Part shown: in pieces, positions 33,001 through 44,431 of the stretch
Layout: every line of letters starts with the position of its first letter
Position numbering within the stretch: the first letter of the stretch is position 1
Assembly (NCBI GenBank): GCA_019633425.1
Contig: WSUB01000090.1
Span: forward strand, 105,689-169,688
Length of the DNA stretch: 64,000 bases
Source of the DNA: Tulasnella sp. 424
Taxonomy: Eukaryota > Basidiomycota > Agaricomycetes > Cantharellales > Tulasnellaceae
Direction: 5' to 3'
Made by a program: the position numbers and the translations under genes
The notes under the pieces: model-generated
Told to the model about the DNA's origin: nothing
Databases searched by the model: none
What the model saw: the letters and a program-made list of their open reading frames with translations, nothing else

Positions 33001-35045
33001 TATTGTAGCAAAATGCGGTAGGCGTCATGTACTAGATTAGTCGTCAGTGGCTTCACGCTGGGGGTGTTCTGATGAAGGAAAGCGTGCAAGTTAGATTTGG
33101 TTGTTTAATGAGCGATTCCACTCACAAGACACCAAGATTTCAGTAGTAGGACCGAATTGATAGCTCCGTCAATATCGCCTATTAAGCTCATCATTTCGAG
33201 CCACATGAGCAGCTTCGATTCACAAAATAAATTGAAAACTGCTCCAAGGTCTCGTCACTGCGCGCACATAGTGAGATGTGCGAACTAAAGAAACGGCACG
33301 AATAGCGCAAATGATTCGGCGCTGCCGCGTCTAAGCGCATTTGGAGATCTGCAACGTCCGAGTTCAGTAACCAGAGACTTCCGACAGAGCACGGATCCTT
33401 CTTGAGCAGTGTTTATATAGTTTCAAGGCAGAGCTTTGCGAGGCATGCGTGGACTTGGGCGAGTGTGACGAAGAATCTTCCCGAGAGACGGCAAGGTCCG
33501 GTTATGAAGTCATAAAACGAAGGGTGAAAGAAACGGATAGGCCCGGAGGAATCGGGATCTGCAGGAATGACAAGGATTGACCGAAGGTCTTGAAGTGTTG
33601 TAAGTACATCATCATGCTGGAGCGAAAGCAACGCCGCAAGAGATGTGGACGGGAGGGGGTCTAGGAGGAGTACGATGGTTTCGAGAGCCAGACGGAACGC
33701 CTTCTTTACGCGATGCGAGGGTGCTAACCTCAGCAACGGATGGCTATGGCTGTCCCACTCGATGGAGAGTAGCGAGGTCAGCCAAGCATTTAGTGAGGAA
33801 TAGCTCAATGTCAGTTTGAACCACAGATTTCTCGATGTTGTGGAGCACAAGCGACTGAGATTTGAGGCGAAGGGACGAGTAATTAAACTGATCATGAATG
33901 TGCAGTTCTGGGCGGCTCGTAATAAGAACCTTAAGGATGACTCCGACCCGATCCAAGATCTTCGGGAGCTCGAGTGCCCATCGGGACAAGATCTCCAGAG
34001 CACCACTGGCTGGCCTTCATTCGTCCAGCGCATCAAGGACAAACAAAATGGTCTTGGCGGAAACCTTGAGCTCCGCAAGAGGGCCCGCAATCAGGTGCTC
34101 AGATTGCTTCTGCATAATCGCGAGACCGATATCCGCATCCCGCTCCAGGGCCTGTGTGATAGGTCCTCGCAGAGAGGTATCAAACCCCGCCAATTGAAAC
34201 GCTATCGTGGGGTACACGAGATGAGGGTTGCGACGATCAGCCTCATCCCGAGAGAAGAAGAAGCTCGCGCCGAGCCGATGCTTCTTATCCTCCTGCTCTG
34301 CAATTGTATGTGCGATGGTCAACTTCTCAATCCCGGCCATCCCACTGAGCCAGAAGATAGGCGGGGCATTCGGGTCATCGATCCACGCGGAGATTTCCCG
34401 TAAAATGCCATTCCGAGTTCCCTGGAAGCAGGGATTAGCCCCAACGCGTGAAGCAGAGTCGTGGCGTGCTTGCGCCCGGGGGAGCTTGTCGATGACGAGG
34501 GTTTGCGCTACGGAAATGACCGGTCAGCAACAGCATTGGCAGAAGCAGCCGACAGAAGGGGGGATGAGAGCGCACCAAGTCGTTTAGCCGCGCGAGCTTC
34601 CATCTCGGCGCCGATTGAACCACGACCCTTATGGATTGAGATATGGATATTACGTTAGTGAACAAAGCGGAGAAGACTGCATCATGGCCGACAGCGTACG
34701 GTAAATGCGATTACAATCCTGTCTAAGTCTCGATTCAATTTCTGAATAATCCCTAGGTTATCTTGCGAACTGAAAAACTTTTTGTGTCTCTCGCGAGACA
34801 GCATAGTATCCGCGCGTTTGGTCAAATCTATCAAGTCGCTATTTAAAGGATGGGTGAGCAAGGACGAGTGACCAAAGTTTGCTTCAACCTACTTTGCTAA
34901 CAAGTCTAACCGCTTCTGAAGGTCGTCGTCCATGAAATCCGCCTGCGAGTTGATCGCCTCTTTCAGAGGAGTTGCCACGTTGTCATCCAAACGCACGACG
35001 GTTGCATTGAATGCCTTGATAGCTTCTTCGTTAGCTTTCATTCCC

Positions 35046-35247
35046 TAAATTGGTTTGACGATTAGCCTTAGCCTCGGCGACGAGACTGAACAAAACCATG
35101 CGCTAACATTCAGGGCCAGTGGACTAAAGTTTGGGTATCTCTAGGCCGTTGTGGAGGTGAAATCCCGACGCTGCGACGTGACTCGAATCTCAGGAACCCG
35201 GGCACAACATGACATGAGACTGAATACTACATGTACATTCATCTGAT
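35046..35247. other. Junction between NLR A and NLR B
   Basis: In other units exon 2 is followed by exon 1, then a pectate lyase, then the next 3' flank. Here sequence after about 35085 switches directly to the 3' flank of NLR B, so exon 1 and a pectate lyase gene are missing. Confidence 0.6.
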
Positions 35248-38200
35248 CTACTCTGAGAGCGCGTCTATGTCGATGACTCCTATTTCCCCATTCCGAAGAC
35301 CGATAATCAAGTAAGATCCCCGCCACACCGCATTCGAATCTTCGGCTATTGAGAATCGCCACGAAGGAGGGAGCCAACATAAACGCTTTATGAAATTTCC
35401 ACTCCGCGCGTATAGATTCCCCACTACATCACACTGCATGAAAACAGGCTCGTAGCCACTCCCGGTTTCAATAATTTGGAAAACAAATGAACTTTCTTCA
35501 AATTCGGTTTGTTGGGATGGGTCTTTCATATTAAAGAGACAAGAATGGATTGCCTGGGAGAACGAATTCGTCCAGATCAAGAAAGGGTGAACCCCGTCAG
35601 GGACTACTCCGCCGACTATCAGGGAGTCGACGTAGTATCTCCATGGTGGCCGCCATTTGACCATGTCCACATTGTCAGCGCTGCTCAATAAATCCAATAC
35701 TAGATGACCGTCGTCATGTACGACTAATAGTGAGGTTCCATTGAGTAAGAATGCTAATCCAACCGCCAGCACTGAAAGTGTGCCCTCATAAAGCATCTGA
35801 CTCTGACGGATATCCCACACCTTTATAGTACTAGCATTCACCGGCATATCTGCAACCTCACAGATTGCAATGCGTCGACTATCTCCGGAAAAGACAGCAT
35901 CAGGAATTCTGCATACAGTATTATCCGGATAATGGGTACCGGTGTTGCCAGTGGGCAACGTCTGAAGGCGCTGCAGCGACTTCGTTTCGTAAACAACCCA
36001 CCCTTCACTTTCGATGGGCCCTGACGTCCTACATGCAAAATAGCTTCCGTCAAGGGACATCACCGAAGAACCTGATATATCATGAACATCGAGCGTCGAA
36101 TAGCTTTGCTCAGAAATATTCCAGACTCGAACGGTATTTGTTGCAATGCAGCTCATAATTGCCCCAGACCCCTGTTGATCCGCCGAGAGGCCGGCCCAAT
36201 TGTGCAGGTCTACTCCTGGGGTGGATGAATTTCTGTCAGAGATTATCTCGCTGATATCCCATGTTCGCAGAGTTCCACTCTGCGATGTAGATGCGAGAAC
36301 CATCTCTGTGGGGGAGAATACAAGATCAGTGATATGGGAAGTATCAATAATGAGCTGACCCAGCATCGTCCCGCTTTCAATATCCCATATCTGTAGGCGA
36401 TTGGATCCCACCAAAGCTAATCTTTTGCCTTCATTACAAACTGCCAGAATACCGAAAAGTGGAATTCTTATTGTCTTGAGTTCTAGCCCCGTCCGATAAT
36501 CCCAGAGTTTGGCCGATTTATCTGTGATCCAGTTCAAGCCGGAGAGTACTCGCTGATTGTCGAGAATGAAAGCCGGATATCTGTGGAACCACAACTCGGG
36601 ATCGGTCTTGTTTGAAAGGGCTTGCGTAAGGCTCATGGTATTATCCGCACGGAGCTCAAAAATCCTGAGAAAGTCTTGGTCTTGGATGGCAACTACCGAC
36701 CCACAACGGGATACCGCCAAGCTTATCGATTCGTCGATACCCAATTCATGAGTTGAAAGAATCTGCCCTGTATCTGAGTTCCATCGACGGACGGTGGAAT
36801 GTTTGGAGACAGTTAGGACCTCCAGACCGTTTGGCGAAGATGCAATAAACCGGGCGACGGGTAATTGAACAAAGGAAGTTTCCAAGCGCGAGATAAGCGC
36901 CCCAGTAGATGTATCCCAGATACAGATTGATACATCCTGCATCTGCCCATGACATACAGCAGCAAGTCGGGCACCATCTCCCGAAACGTCGAGTTGGTAA
37001 ACGCTCCAAGGATCCCTCTGTTCACACAAGAAACTGATCTCTGCCCCGGTGGAACTATTCCAAACTGTAATTAGTCCTCCATCTCCCCCCGATACAATAC
37101 GTTTTCCGTCAGGAAAATATGCTAAGGTATTCAATTGGCTCCAAGCGTCGGCAGTGATCAGGTTGGCATTCCACTGGGCTGCCTGCCCACGAACGACATA
37201 ATTCGCATGTCGTTGGGTTCTATATTGCCTTGTCAATGAACAATCTGGAGTGAATGAAAGAACAGTCGTGTACAAATGTCCGGAGGATAGGCGAAGGGGT
37301 GATTGAAATTGCAGTAAGACGCGGTGCGCATCACGGACCAGATCAGTTGTGAGCTCTTGAACGCCGGGATTGTTCTGATGAATAAAAGACTTCGGTCAGA
37401 TTTGGTTGCTTCGGGGGTAGTATTACTTACATGGCACCAAGATTTCAATAGTTGGATCGAATGGATAGCACCATCAATATCGCCCGACAAGCTCATCATT
37501 TCGAGCCACATCAGCAACTTCGATTCACAAAATACATCCAACAAATGTCCCAATGCTTCATCTCCCCGTGGGCTTAGCGAGATGTGCGAACCGAAGAAGC
37601 GGCACGAATAGCGCAAGTGCGTTGGCGCTGCCCCGTCTAGACGCACTTGGAGATCTGCAACGTCCGAATGAAGAACCCAGGGACTTCCGAGAGAACACGG
37701 ATCCTTCTGCAGCAGGGACTGCATGGTTTCAAGGCAGAGCTTTGCGAGGCGCGCGTGGCCCTCGGAGGATGTGATGAGAAACCTTCCGGATTGCCGGCCT
37801 GGCGTGGTTATGAAATCGTAAAACGAAGGGTGAAAGAAGCGAATAGGTTCGGAAGATTCGGAAGGGGCGGGAGTGACAAGGATGGACCGAAGGTCTTGAA
37901 CCGTTGTAAGTACGTCATCATGCTGAAGTGAAAGCAATGCTGCAAGAGATGTGGACGGGAGCGGGTCAAGGAGGAGCACGATGGTTTCGAGAACCCGACG
38001 GAATGTCTCCTTTGAATTGGGTATAGTCTCCTCTAGGTCATTTTCCGCATCTTCAAGCACCTGTTGATACAAAGCGTCTAATTGTGCGAACGCGGACGTC
38101 GTGTCGTTCGGATCTGGCTTGAGAAGCCGATCGAGGCGGTGCTGCAGTGAGCGCCCGCTCTTGACCCCGCCAATGAAGTTAACAGTCGTGGATGCGAAAA

Positions 38201-39885
38201 TGAACAGGTTATCGCTGCGTGATACAAGGGCGTTAACCTCGGCAACGGTCGGCCATGGTCTCCTCACGTCATAGCGAGTAGCAAGGCCAGCCAAGTGTTG
38301 GGTCAGGAAGAGCCCAATGTCAGTTTGAACAATGGATTTCTCGATGTCGTGGAGCACACAAGACTGGGAAATGAGACGGAGGGACGGACCATTAAACTCG
38401 TTATAAATGTGCAGTTCTGGACGACTTGTAATAAGGACTTTGAGAGCGACCCCGACTTGAGTAGAGATTCTCGGAAGCTCAAGCGCCCATCGTGTCAGGA
38501 TTTCCCTAGCACCATCGGCGGAGCTACATTCGTCCAGTGCATCAAGGACAAACAAAATGGTCTTGGCCGACACCTTGAGCTTTGCAAGCGGGCCTGCAAT
38601 CAGGTTCTCGAATTGCTTTTGCATCATCGCGAGGCCGATATCGGCATCCTGCTCCAGGGCCTGTGCGATGGGCTCTCGCAAAGAGCTGTCGAATCTCGTC
38701 AATTGAAATGCTATCGTTGGATAAACAAGATGAGGGTTACGACGATCCGCCTCGCCTCTCGAGAAGAAAAAGCTCGCTGCGAGGCGATGCTTCTTTTCCT
38801 CCTGCTCTGCAATTGTATGAGCGATGGTCGACTTCCCGATCCCGGCCATCCCGCTAAGCCAGAAGATAGGTCGGGTGCTGGGGTCATCGATCCACGCGGA
38901 AATCTCCTCTAAAATGCCACTGCGAGTTCCCTGAAAACACGGATTAGCTCCAAAGCGCGAAGCAGAATCGTGGCGTGCTTGTGCTCGGGGGAGCTTTTCA
39001 ATAAGGCGGGTTTGCTCTGCGGAAACGAGGGTTTGCGCTACGGAACCAAGCGGTTAGCAAAAGAGTTCCAAACAATATCCAATGAAAATAGATAAGCATG
39101 TGGTAAAAGAGAACGGACCTAGTTCCTTAGCTACTCGAGCTTCCATCTTAGCCGCTCGAGCTTCCATCTCGGCGCTGATTGAACCCCGACTCTGATGGAT
39201 TTCGATACACATACCAGGTTAGTTACCAAAGCGGAAAGGATCTTCTATGCTCAAAGGCGTACAATAAAAGCCATTACGATCCTGTCCAGCTCTCGGTTTA
39301 ATCCTTGAATAATCCCCAGGTCATCCTGAGAACTGAAGAACCTTGTGTGCCTCTCGCGAGATGACATCGTATCGGCGCGTTTAGTCAGATGCGTCAAGTC
39401 TCTATTAAAAGGGAAACGTAAGCAAAGAAAAGTGACCGAAGTCTGACTTGACGTACTTGACTAATAGCTCCAAGCGCTTCTGAAGGTCGTCGTCCACGAA
39501 ATCCGGCTGCGAGGCGATTGCTGCTTTTAGAGGAGCCGCTACGTTGTCATTTAAACGCACGACAGCCTCGTTGAATGCCTTGATGGCTTCTTCGTTTGAT
39601 TTCATTCCCTAAATTGCTTTGACGATTAAACGTGACCTTGGCGACGCAGTCGGCCATGCTCACCTGATAGATGATCAACACTTTGAGTAAGCCACCGATT
39701 GCTGCTTCCAACCCTGGGACAGGAAGCCCCGCAACAGACTCTTTGGCTATGGCGAGCGTCGTTTGGGTGGCGTTTAGAAGTGTCTCCCAGCGCGTTGATC
39801 TGCCGCCGGCGTTCCCCGCGTTTGGGCTTGGAGAGCGTCGTCCAGGGGAGCCTATATAAAGCTTATCTTTAAGAAATTTTTTCAT
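35248..39885 (-). CDS. NACHT-WD40 NLR protein, copy B
   Basis: Six exons (39885-39664, 39608-39457, 39401-39263, 39191-39119, 39037-37431, 37374-35248) give 1439 aa. Residues 1-170 form a helical N-terminal domain containing LPVPGLEAAIGGLLKVL, compatible with the HeLo-like or MLKL-like bundles of fungal NLRs, though this is inferred. The NACHT NTPase follows: Walker A GMAGIGKSTIAHTIAEQ near 259, Walker B ILFVLDALDEC, sensor VLITSRPELHI, and RFFHPSFYDFI in the helical arm. The C-terminal half (732-1439) is WD40-like: GGLITVWNSSTGAEIS, RLQIWDIESGTMLGQL, GTLRTWDISEI, STIKVWDIRQSQMLYEG, ending in NGEIGVIDIDALSE. By family analogy it is a STAND switch in which WD40 senses and NACHT oligomerises for non-self recognition or cell death. 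The trigger is unknown. Confidence 0.87.
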
Positions 39886-40090
39886 GAGTGGTATCTGAAT
39901 TCGGGGTTTGATTGATCAAGTTGAGGTTAGTCTTCTGAGTGAGGTGGTGGTGGATCCGAGTCAAGATAACGGAAAACACGAGGCTGTTCACTCCTTCCAG
40001 CGATCGGCCATCGATGTCCGGCCAGGCACATCCCCTTCCTGGTTCAACAGACAATTCGCCGTTGAATCTTCCATCCTCGCGTGCCAGTAG

Positions 40091-40097
40091 CTTTATA
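40091..40097 (-). promoter_or_regulatory. TATA box of NLR B
   Basis: TATAAAG (minus strand) lies about 210 bp before the NLR B start. The same motif stands about 200-220 bp before NLR C (49193-49199) and NLR D (57030-57036). Confidence 0.5.
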
Positions 40098-40286
40098 GTT
40101 TGTCAGCCATCCTATACCTGTCTCGCAAAATGAAACAGCTTGCAAGAAGCTCGCTGAGGCCTTCAGCTAGCGATCCACATCGTCCGCGTTCATGCAATGG
40201 AATGCGAGACGCCAAGATACACAACCATTCCATTGAAACCGGTCCGCAAGTACAGCACAATAGTAGTAACGATAGCGATGACCGTC

Positions 40287-41990
40287 TTAAACCGTAATCT
40301 TACAAGCACCAGCACCAGCTTGGACTGTAGAGAGGAGCGTCACGTCAGTGATCCAAAGGATTGTACTCCCCAGCATGAAATGCAGAGCTTACCCGCAGAC
40401 GCAACACCGGTAGTGGCACCAAGAGAGTACGAACAAGGAGCCGAAGTGAAGGTACCGGGGTTGAGTTCGGGAGTAGCTCCTCCCCAGTCGTTGCCAATGG
40501 GGTTAGCGTAACCGCCTTCCTCGAGAGTCATCAAGGATTCTAATTGTGGGGTCAAGGAGATAGGAAAGCAGTTGGTGGTTTAGCATCGAAAGCACCAGAC
40601 GGTTGACGAAGACGTTGTTCTCGGCGAGCATCTGAGCACCCAAGCGAGAGTCACTGCCGCCAATCGTAATGTAGTAGTATTAGTTGCTACGGGAAGATAT
40701 GTTAGGTTAGTTCCGAAATCGCTTAACGATTTGGTGAAGAGCCTTACTCATAAACGTGGCCCGTGCCGAAGCGGAGGGATGGGCGACGGGAAGCAACTGT
40801 AAGGACATGGAAACGTTGAGTTTCGATTTAACGCGGCAAATAATTCAGAAAGCCGCTCACGGTGGTTGAAGTAGTTGTGGTGATAGGTGACGAGGAAGTG
40901 GCCCTTGTCTTCAGAGCCGTTGTTGTCGGAGTGGCCAACTATCGCGATGAACACGAGACATGAGCTATCGTCTCACACAGGGCCATCCAAAAGTTCAAAA
41001 AAATACCAAGAGAGGTCTTGTAGTGGTCGTGGAAGTAGTTCCAGCTGACAGTGATCGAGTCCGACCCTTGGTTGATATCGCAAGCACCGTCGTAGTAATC
41101 CTTGCTATTGTCCATATCAGAGTTGAACTCGTAATGGTCGATCCAAATGTTGGTGCTAGCCTAAGTTCGATCAAATCGGTAGGAGCCTTGGACTTGTACA
41201 GCTTGAGGTTGCGGATGATGACGTTGGAGCTCCTGCTTGACGCGGAATCCACCGCCGGTGAGACCGCCACCGCAGGAGCCCAAAACGGAAGTGTTGGACT
41301 CGATGTCAACTGGGTCGCCGTCACCTTGGAGGATGGTGCTGATGCGAACGATCTTGGGCGAGGTGCCTGTAACGGCGTCACGGAGGGCCGTAAGAGAGGA
41401 GACGGTGCTAAGGATAGCAGTGTTCTTCGTTAGCAATTCGGTCCTGCCCGGGCGAGTTGCTCAAGACTAACATAGTGGAGCCACCAGCACCGCCAGTGGT
41501 ACCGCCGTTCAAAGTGACGTGACCCTGGAGGACCATTCGCACTTCCGGGACCGGTGCTGCTGCTAGTAGTAGTGGTCTTAGTGGAAGTGGCAGATGTCTT
41601 GGAGGTAGTCAACAATGACTTGGTGGTGGAGGTGCAGCTCGTAGTGGTCGTCGTGGCCTTTGAGGTGGTAGTTGTCGCCGCTGTCCCAGCCACGCATTGT
41701 GAATACCTGCAAACCCACAACGGAGTCAGGCACGCTCAGGGAGGACCTCGGGTGACCGAACGTACCGATCATTCTAGTATTGACAGACGCTTCCAGATAC
41801 GCAAGTGGTTTCACCAGTGTAACCGGAACTAGGAGGGAAAATGGTTACTTTTTGTATGGGCAATCTAACCTAGATCGTCAGGCTCACCCTCCGCATTGGC
41901 CGTAACGTGGCACGTCGGCCTGAGCCAGCTGAGCACAGACGGCGAGCAGCAGAGCAAGAGTAAGGAGGAGTTTCTTTCGGAAAGTATCTT
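40287..41990 (-). pseudogene. CBM1-pectate lyase copy a, decayed
   Basis: This aligns along its length with the intact copy at 57217-58954. Its start ATG has changed (the region reads GATACTTTCCGAAAG), and the CBM1 exon has TAG in place of the Ser codon after CQY. The Thr/Ser linker passes into a frameshift (GPGSANGPPGSR), and the PL1 exon has further shifts around RVKQELQRHH. Pieces of the PL1 fold remain readable, such as NGSEDKGHFLVTYHHNYFNH and MTLEEGGYANPIGNDWGGAT. An upstream in-frame ATG at 42072 could replace the start, but the later stop still truncates the product inside CBM1. Confidence 0.85.
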
Positions 41991-44431
41991 CAATATAAGG
42001 GCTTAGTTGCACGAAGTGGTCGAGGGTCGATGGCCGGAGCTGGATTGGGTTGGAGGATGCTTCAATCGTCAAGCTAGGCCATGTTTTCTTATACCCTGAC
42101 CAAGGCTATGTAAACGTGGAAATCGTATTTGGAAGACAGGAGACGAGTTGAGTTCGTCTGCGCGAAGGTGGAACCGCCGAAACTCGATAGCTTGCAAATG
42201 AACAGAATGCCCACTTCCGTGTCAATTCGACACCTCGAACGGACCACTTGCAAGCCCATATGGACGCTGATCGAGTGTCAAAGAGCGGCCCGCTGTCAGC
42301 GACGGGCCGTTTGTGGTGTCACTGAGGGACGGAAAAGTGTCTTACCGCCGTTCAAGATATTCCCAACGACGCCAAGACCAACTTTTCAAATGGCGCTTCC
42401 GACGCGATTGGAGAATTCCAACCGCACCTGAGAGGGGGGATGGAGGAGAAGGCAGCCTCCAGGGCTGGCGAAGACCAAGAGGCGGGCAATGGGTCTTGGA
42501 GTGAAATCAAGACGAACTAAAAATCGTAAACTGGACTGAGTGAAAGGTGGCCTGTCACGGCAGACTCACGGTGTTACAATCTTTAGTGACCATGGTATTC
42601 AGCGCGTTTGTATTAGCCCATTCACTCCAAGAGTCACGACGGCCTTGTCATCGTATTGAAAGGCTTTGCTATGCTGGTCGGCGAGTTTCCTCGCTCGCGA
42701 AGGACATGCAGCAGCTTGCGGTGGAGCCGAAGACGGTAACGAGGATGACAGTGACCTTACAAGGGAATATGTGCTCCACTCTCTCTCGCTGGTTTTGGGA
42801 GGGCATCCTGAATCTCGAGAGCAGCAGTACTTGAAGGTTCGAGGTGAATGGAATTGAAGAGGGTGGTGTTCGCAGGGTCACGGTTCGCGCCAACGTAAGC
42901 AAAGCCTATAATTAGAACCTCGCGTCGCGCAAAGACACCCCATGAGCATTTCGGGGGGACTTTAAATGAAGAATCCATATGATCGGCCACTGCACTCCGA
43001 GAATTAGGACCGTCCATCCGTTTCGCTTCAAATGGGAGGGTTCCTTTCTGGGAGGTTGCACTCACACCCCCCCTATAAGAAAACGTCGCTCATACCCAAC
43101 AACCTCCGGTATACGAGACCATCTACCCGCAACCTCCATGTTCATCTGATGTTGATACGGCTGTGCCATCGATCGACTGGCATTCTCTGCCGCCGAAGTC
43201 AAACAGCACAACGAAAGATTTTCGAGCTTCCCCTTATCCTTCTTCACAACAGCGCGCCTGTCTTCACTACCGCCGCGATGCTGTGTTCGATGACTTGGTC
43301 AATTAAACAAAGGCATAACGGCTGATATGGCGTTGAAAGCGATGATATTGACCGAGTCGGCGAGTTCGGGGTGCCAAGAGAGGGGGTCGTAATTGATGAA
43401 GTCGGGTAATTCCCTGGCCATTTGTCCCCGGGCATATCGGCACCACCCGCAGACATTTCCTAGAGCGTCAGGAACAATTCTAGTTTTGGCTTGAATGTGT
43501 GGGAAACACTTTGACATTCCTCTCGTCAGAGTTCAGAACTTCCGGGAGCATCTGACGTCAGAAGGTCCACCTTCCGATCCAATTCAGTCGATCATGCCCT
43601 GTTTGGATCATCACTTGCAGTTCTCCTATATTGAACCAATCTTAACATTCATTGCATCCAAGGGTGCTGTACATGTACATGACGTCCTCGGACTGTAAAA
43701 TCGGCATTGGCCAAGGTCAAGAGGAGTCTCGTGTCGCCAACACTTGACGGCCGTCCCTCATTGCTCTTCGATTAGGTTTATCCTGACCTAGAACGATCTG
43801 TGATAAGACACTTGACACAATGAAAAACCGGGCGAGTTCTATGAATCAATAATGTCATGGCATCCTCCGGCGTCCGATCAAAGGATATCAACCCCTCCAG
43901 TTCAAATGTCTCAGGCGTCCTATTCGAGACAGGGAGTTCAGCCACGGGCACTGAGGTTTGCTCACGTAACCTACCAGTCACTCAAGACAAGTCCGCTCTC
44001 ACATCGCCTGCCGGAGCAAAGAACGGGATTCAGTATCAATCTTTCGGCGATAGGCATATTGATTCACTCTCGCGTTCTGGGTAAGTTTAGAAGCATTTCT
44101 AGCCTCTGGAGAAGACTCACTCTGAGATTCATCCTTTCTCAAGATTCGCACCATAGAGATCGTATAACGATTCGGATGCCCTTCCGTGTGGTCGAGGCAA
44201 GGGGTATGTCTTAGTTCAGTGGAGGGAACCCGAGCCATATCACGCCCATGGCTTATAAGCTCTGTGGAGCTGAACAAAACCACGCGCTCCTATTCAGGGC
44301 TAACGGACCAAAGTTTGGGTATGTCCGAACCGTTGTGGATGCGAAATCGCGACGCTGCGATGAGACTCAAATCTTATGAACCCGAACACAACATGACATG
44401 CGACTGAATACTACACGTAAATTCATCTAAT
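41991..44431. other. Intergenic between pectate lyase a and NLR C
   Basis: About 42000-42500 corresponds to the pectate lyase upstream region of the other units. About 42550-42900 carries a conserved segment shared with 51280-51600 (minus-strand VILVTVFGSTA..SFAS), whose identity is unknown. About 43540-44431 is the NLR 3' flank. The spacer between 42950 and 43540 is mostly unique to this unit. No intact gene was recognised. Confidence 0.5.
43553..43560. promoter_or_regulatory. TGACGTCA palindrome
   Basis: The same 8-bp bZIP-type palindrome occurs at the matching position of every array unit. Confidence 0.35.

Larger units (their letters stand above)
29610..35045 (-). pseudogene. NACHT-WD40 NLR copy A, heavily disrupted
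   Basis: Sequence homologous to the intact NLRs is present from exon 2 (about 35045) to the WD40 end (stop at 29610), but it is broken in many places. Exon 1 is missing. The Walker A motif is GMAGIEKLTIA instead of GMAGIGKSTIA. A TGA at 34017-34019 follows DALDE in Walker B. Roughly 250 bp of the NACHT helical region is deleted near 33720. About 1.35 kb of repeats is inserted at 31654-33000 between NACHT and WD40, and one extra base near 30600 shifts the WD40 frame. The WD40 parts still read in two long pieces (29610-30572 and 30580-31581). It is not expected to give a working receptor. A stand-alone WD40 fragment cannot be excluded. Confidence 0.88.

Noticed and set aside
41554..41832. Valine-rich + strand open frame (also at 58530-58874)
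   Set aside because: It is the reverse complement of the Thr/Ser linker of the pectate lyase genes. Its low complexity explains the open frame.
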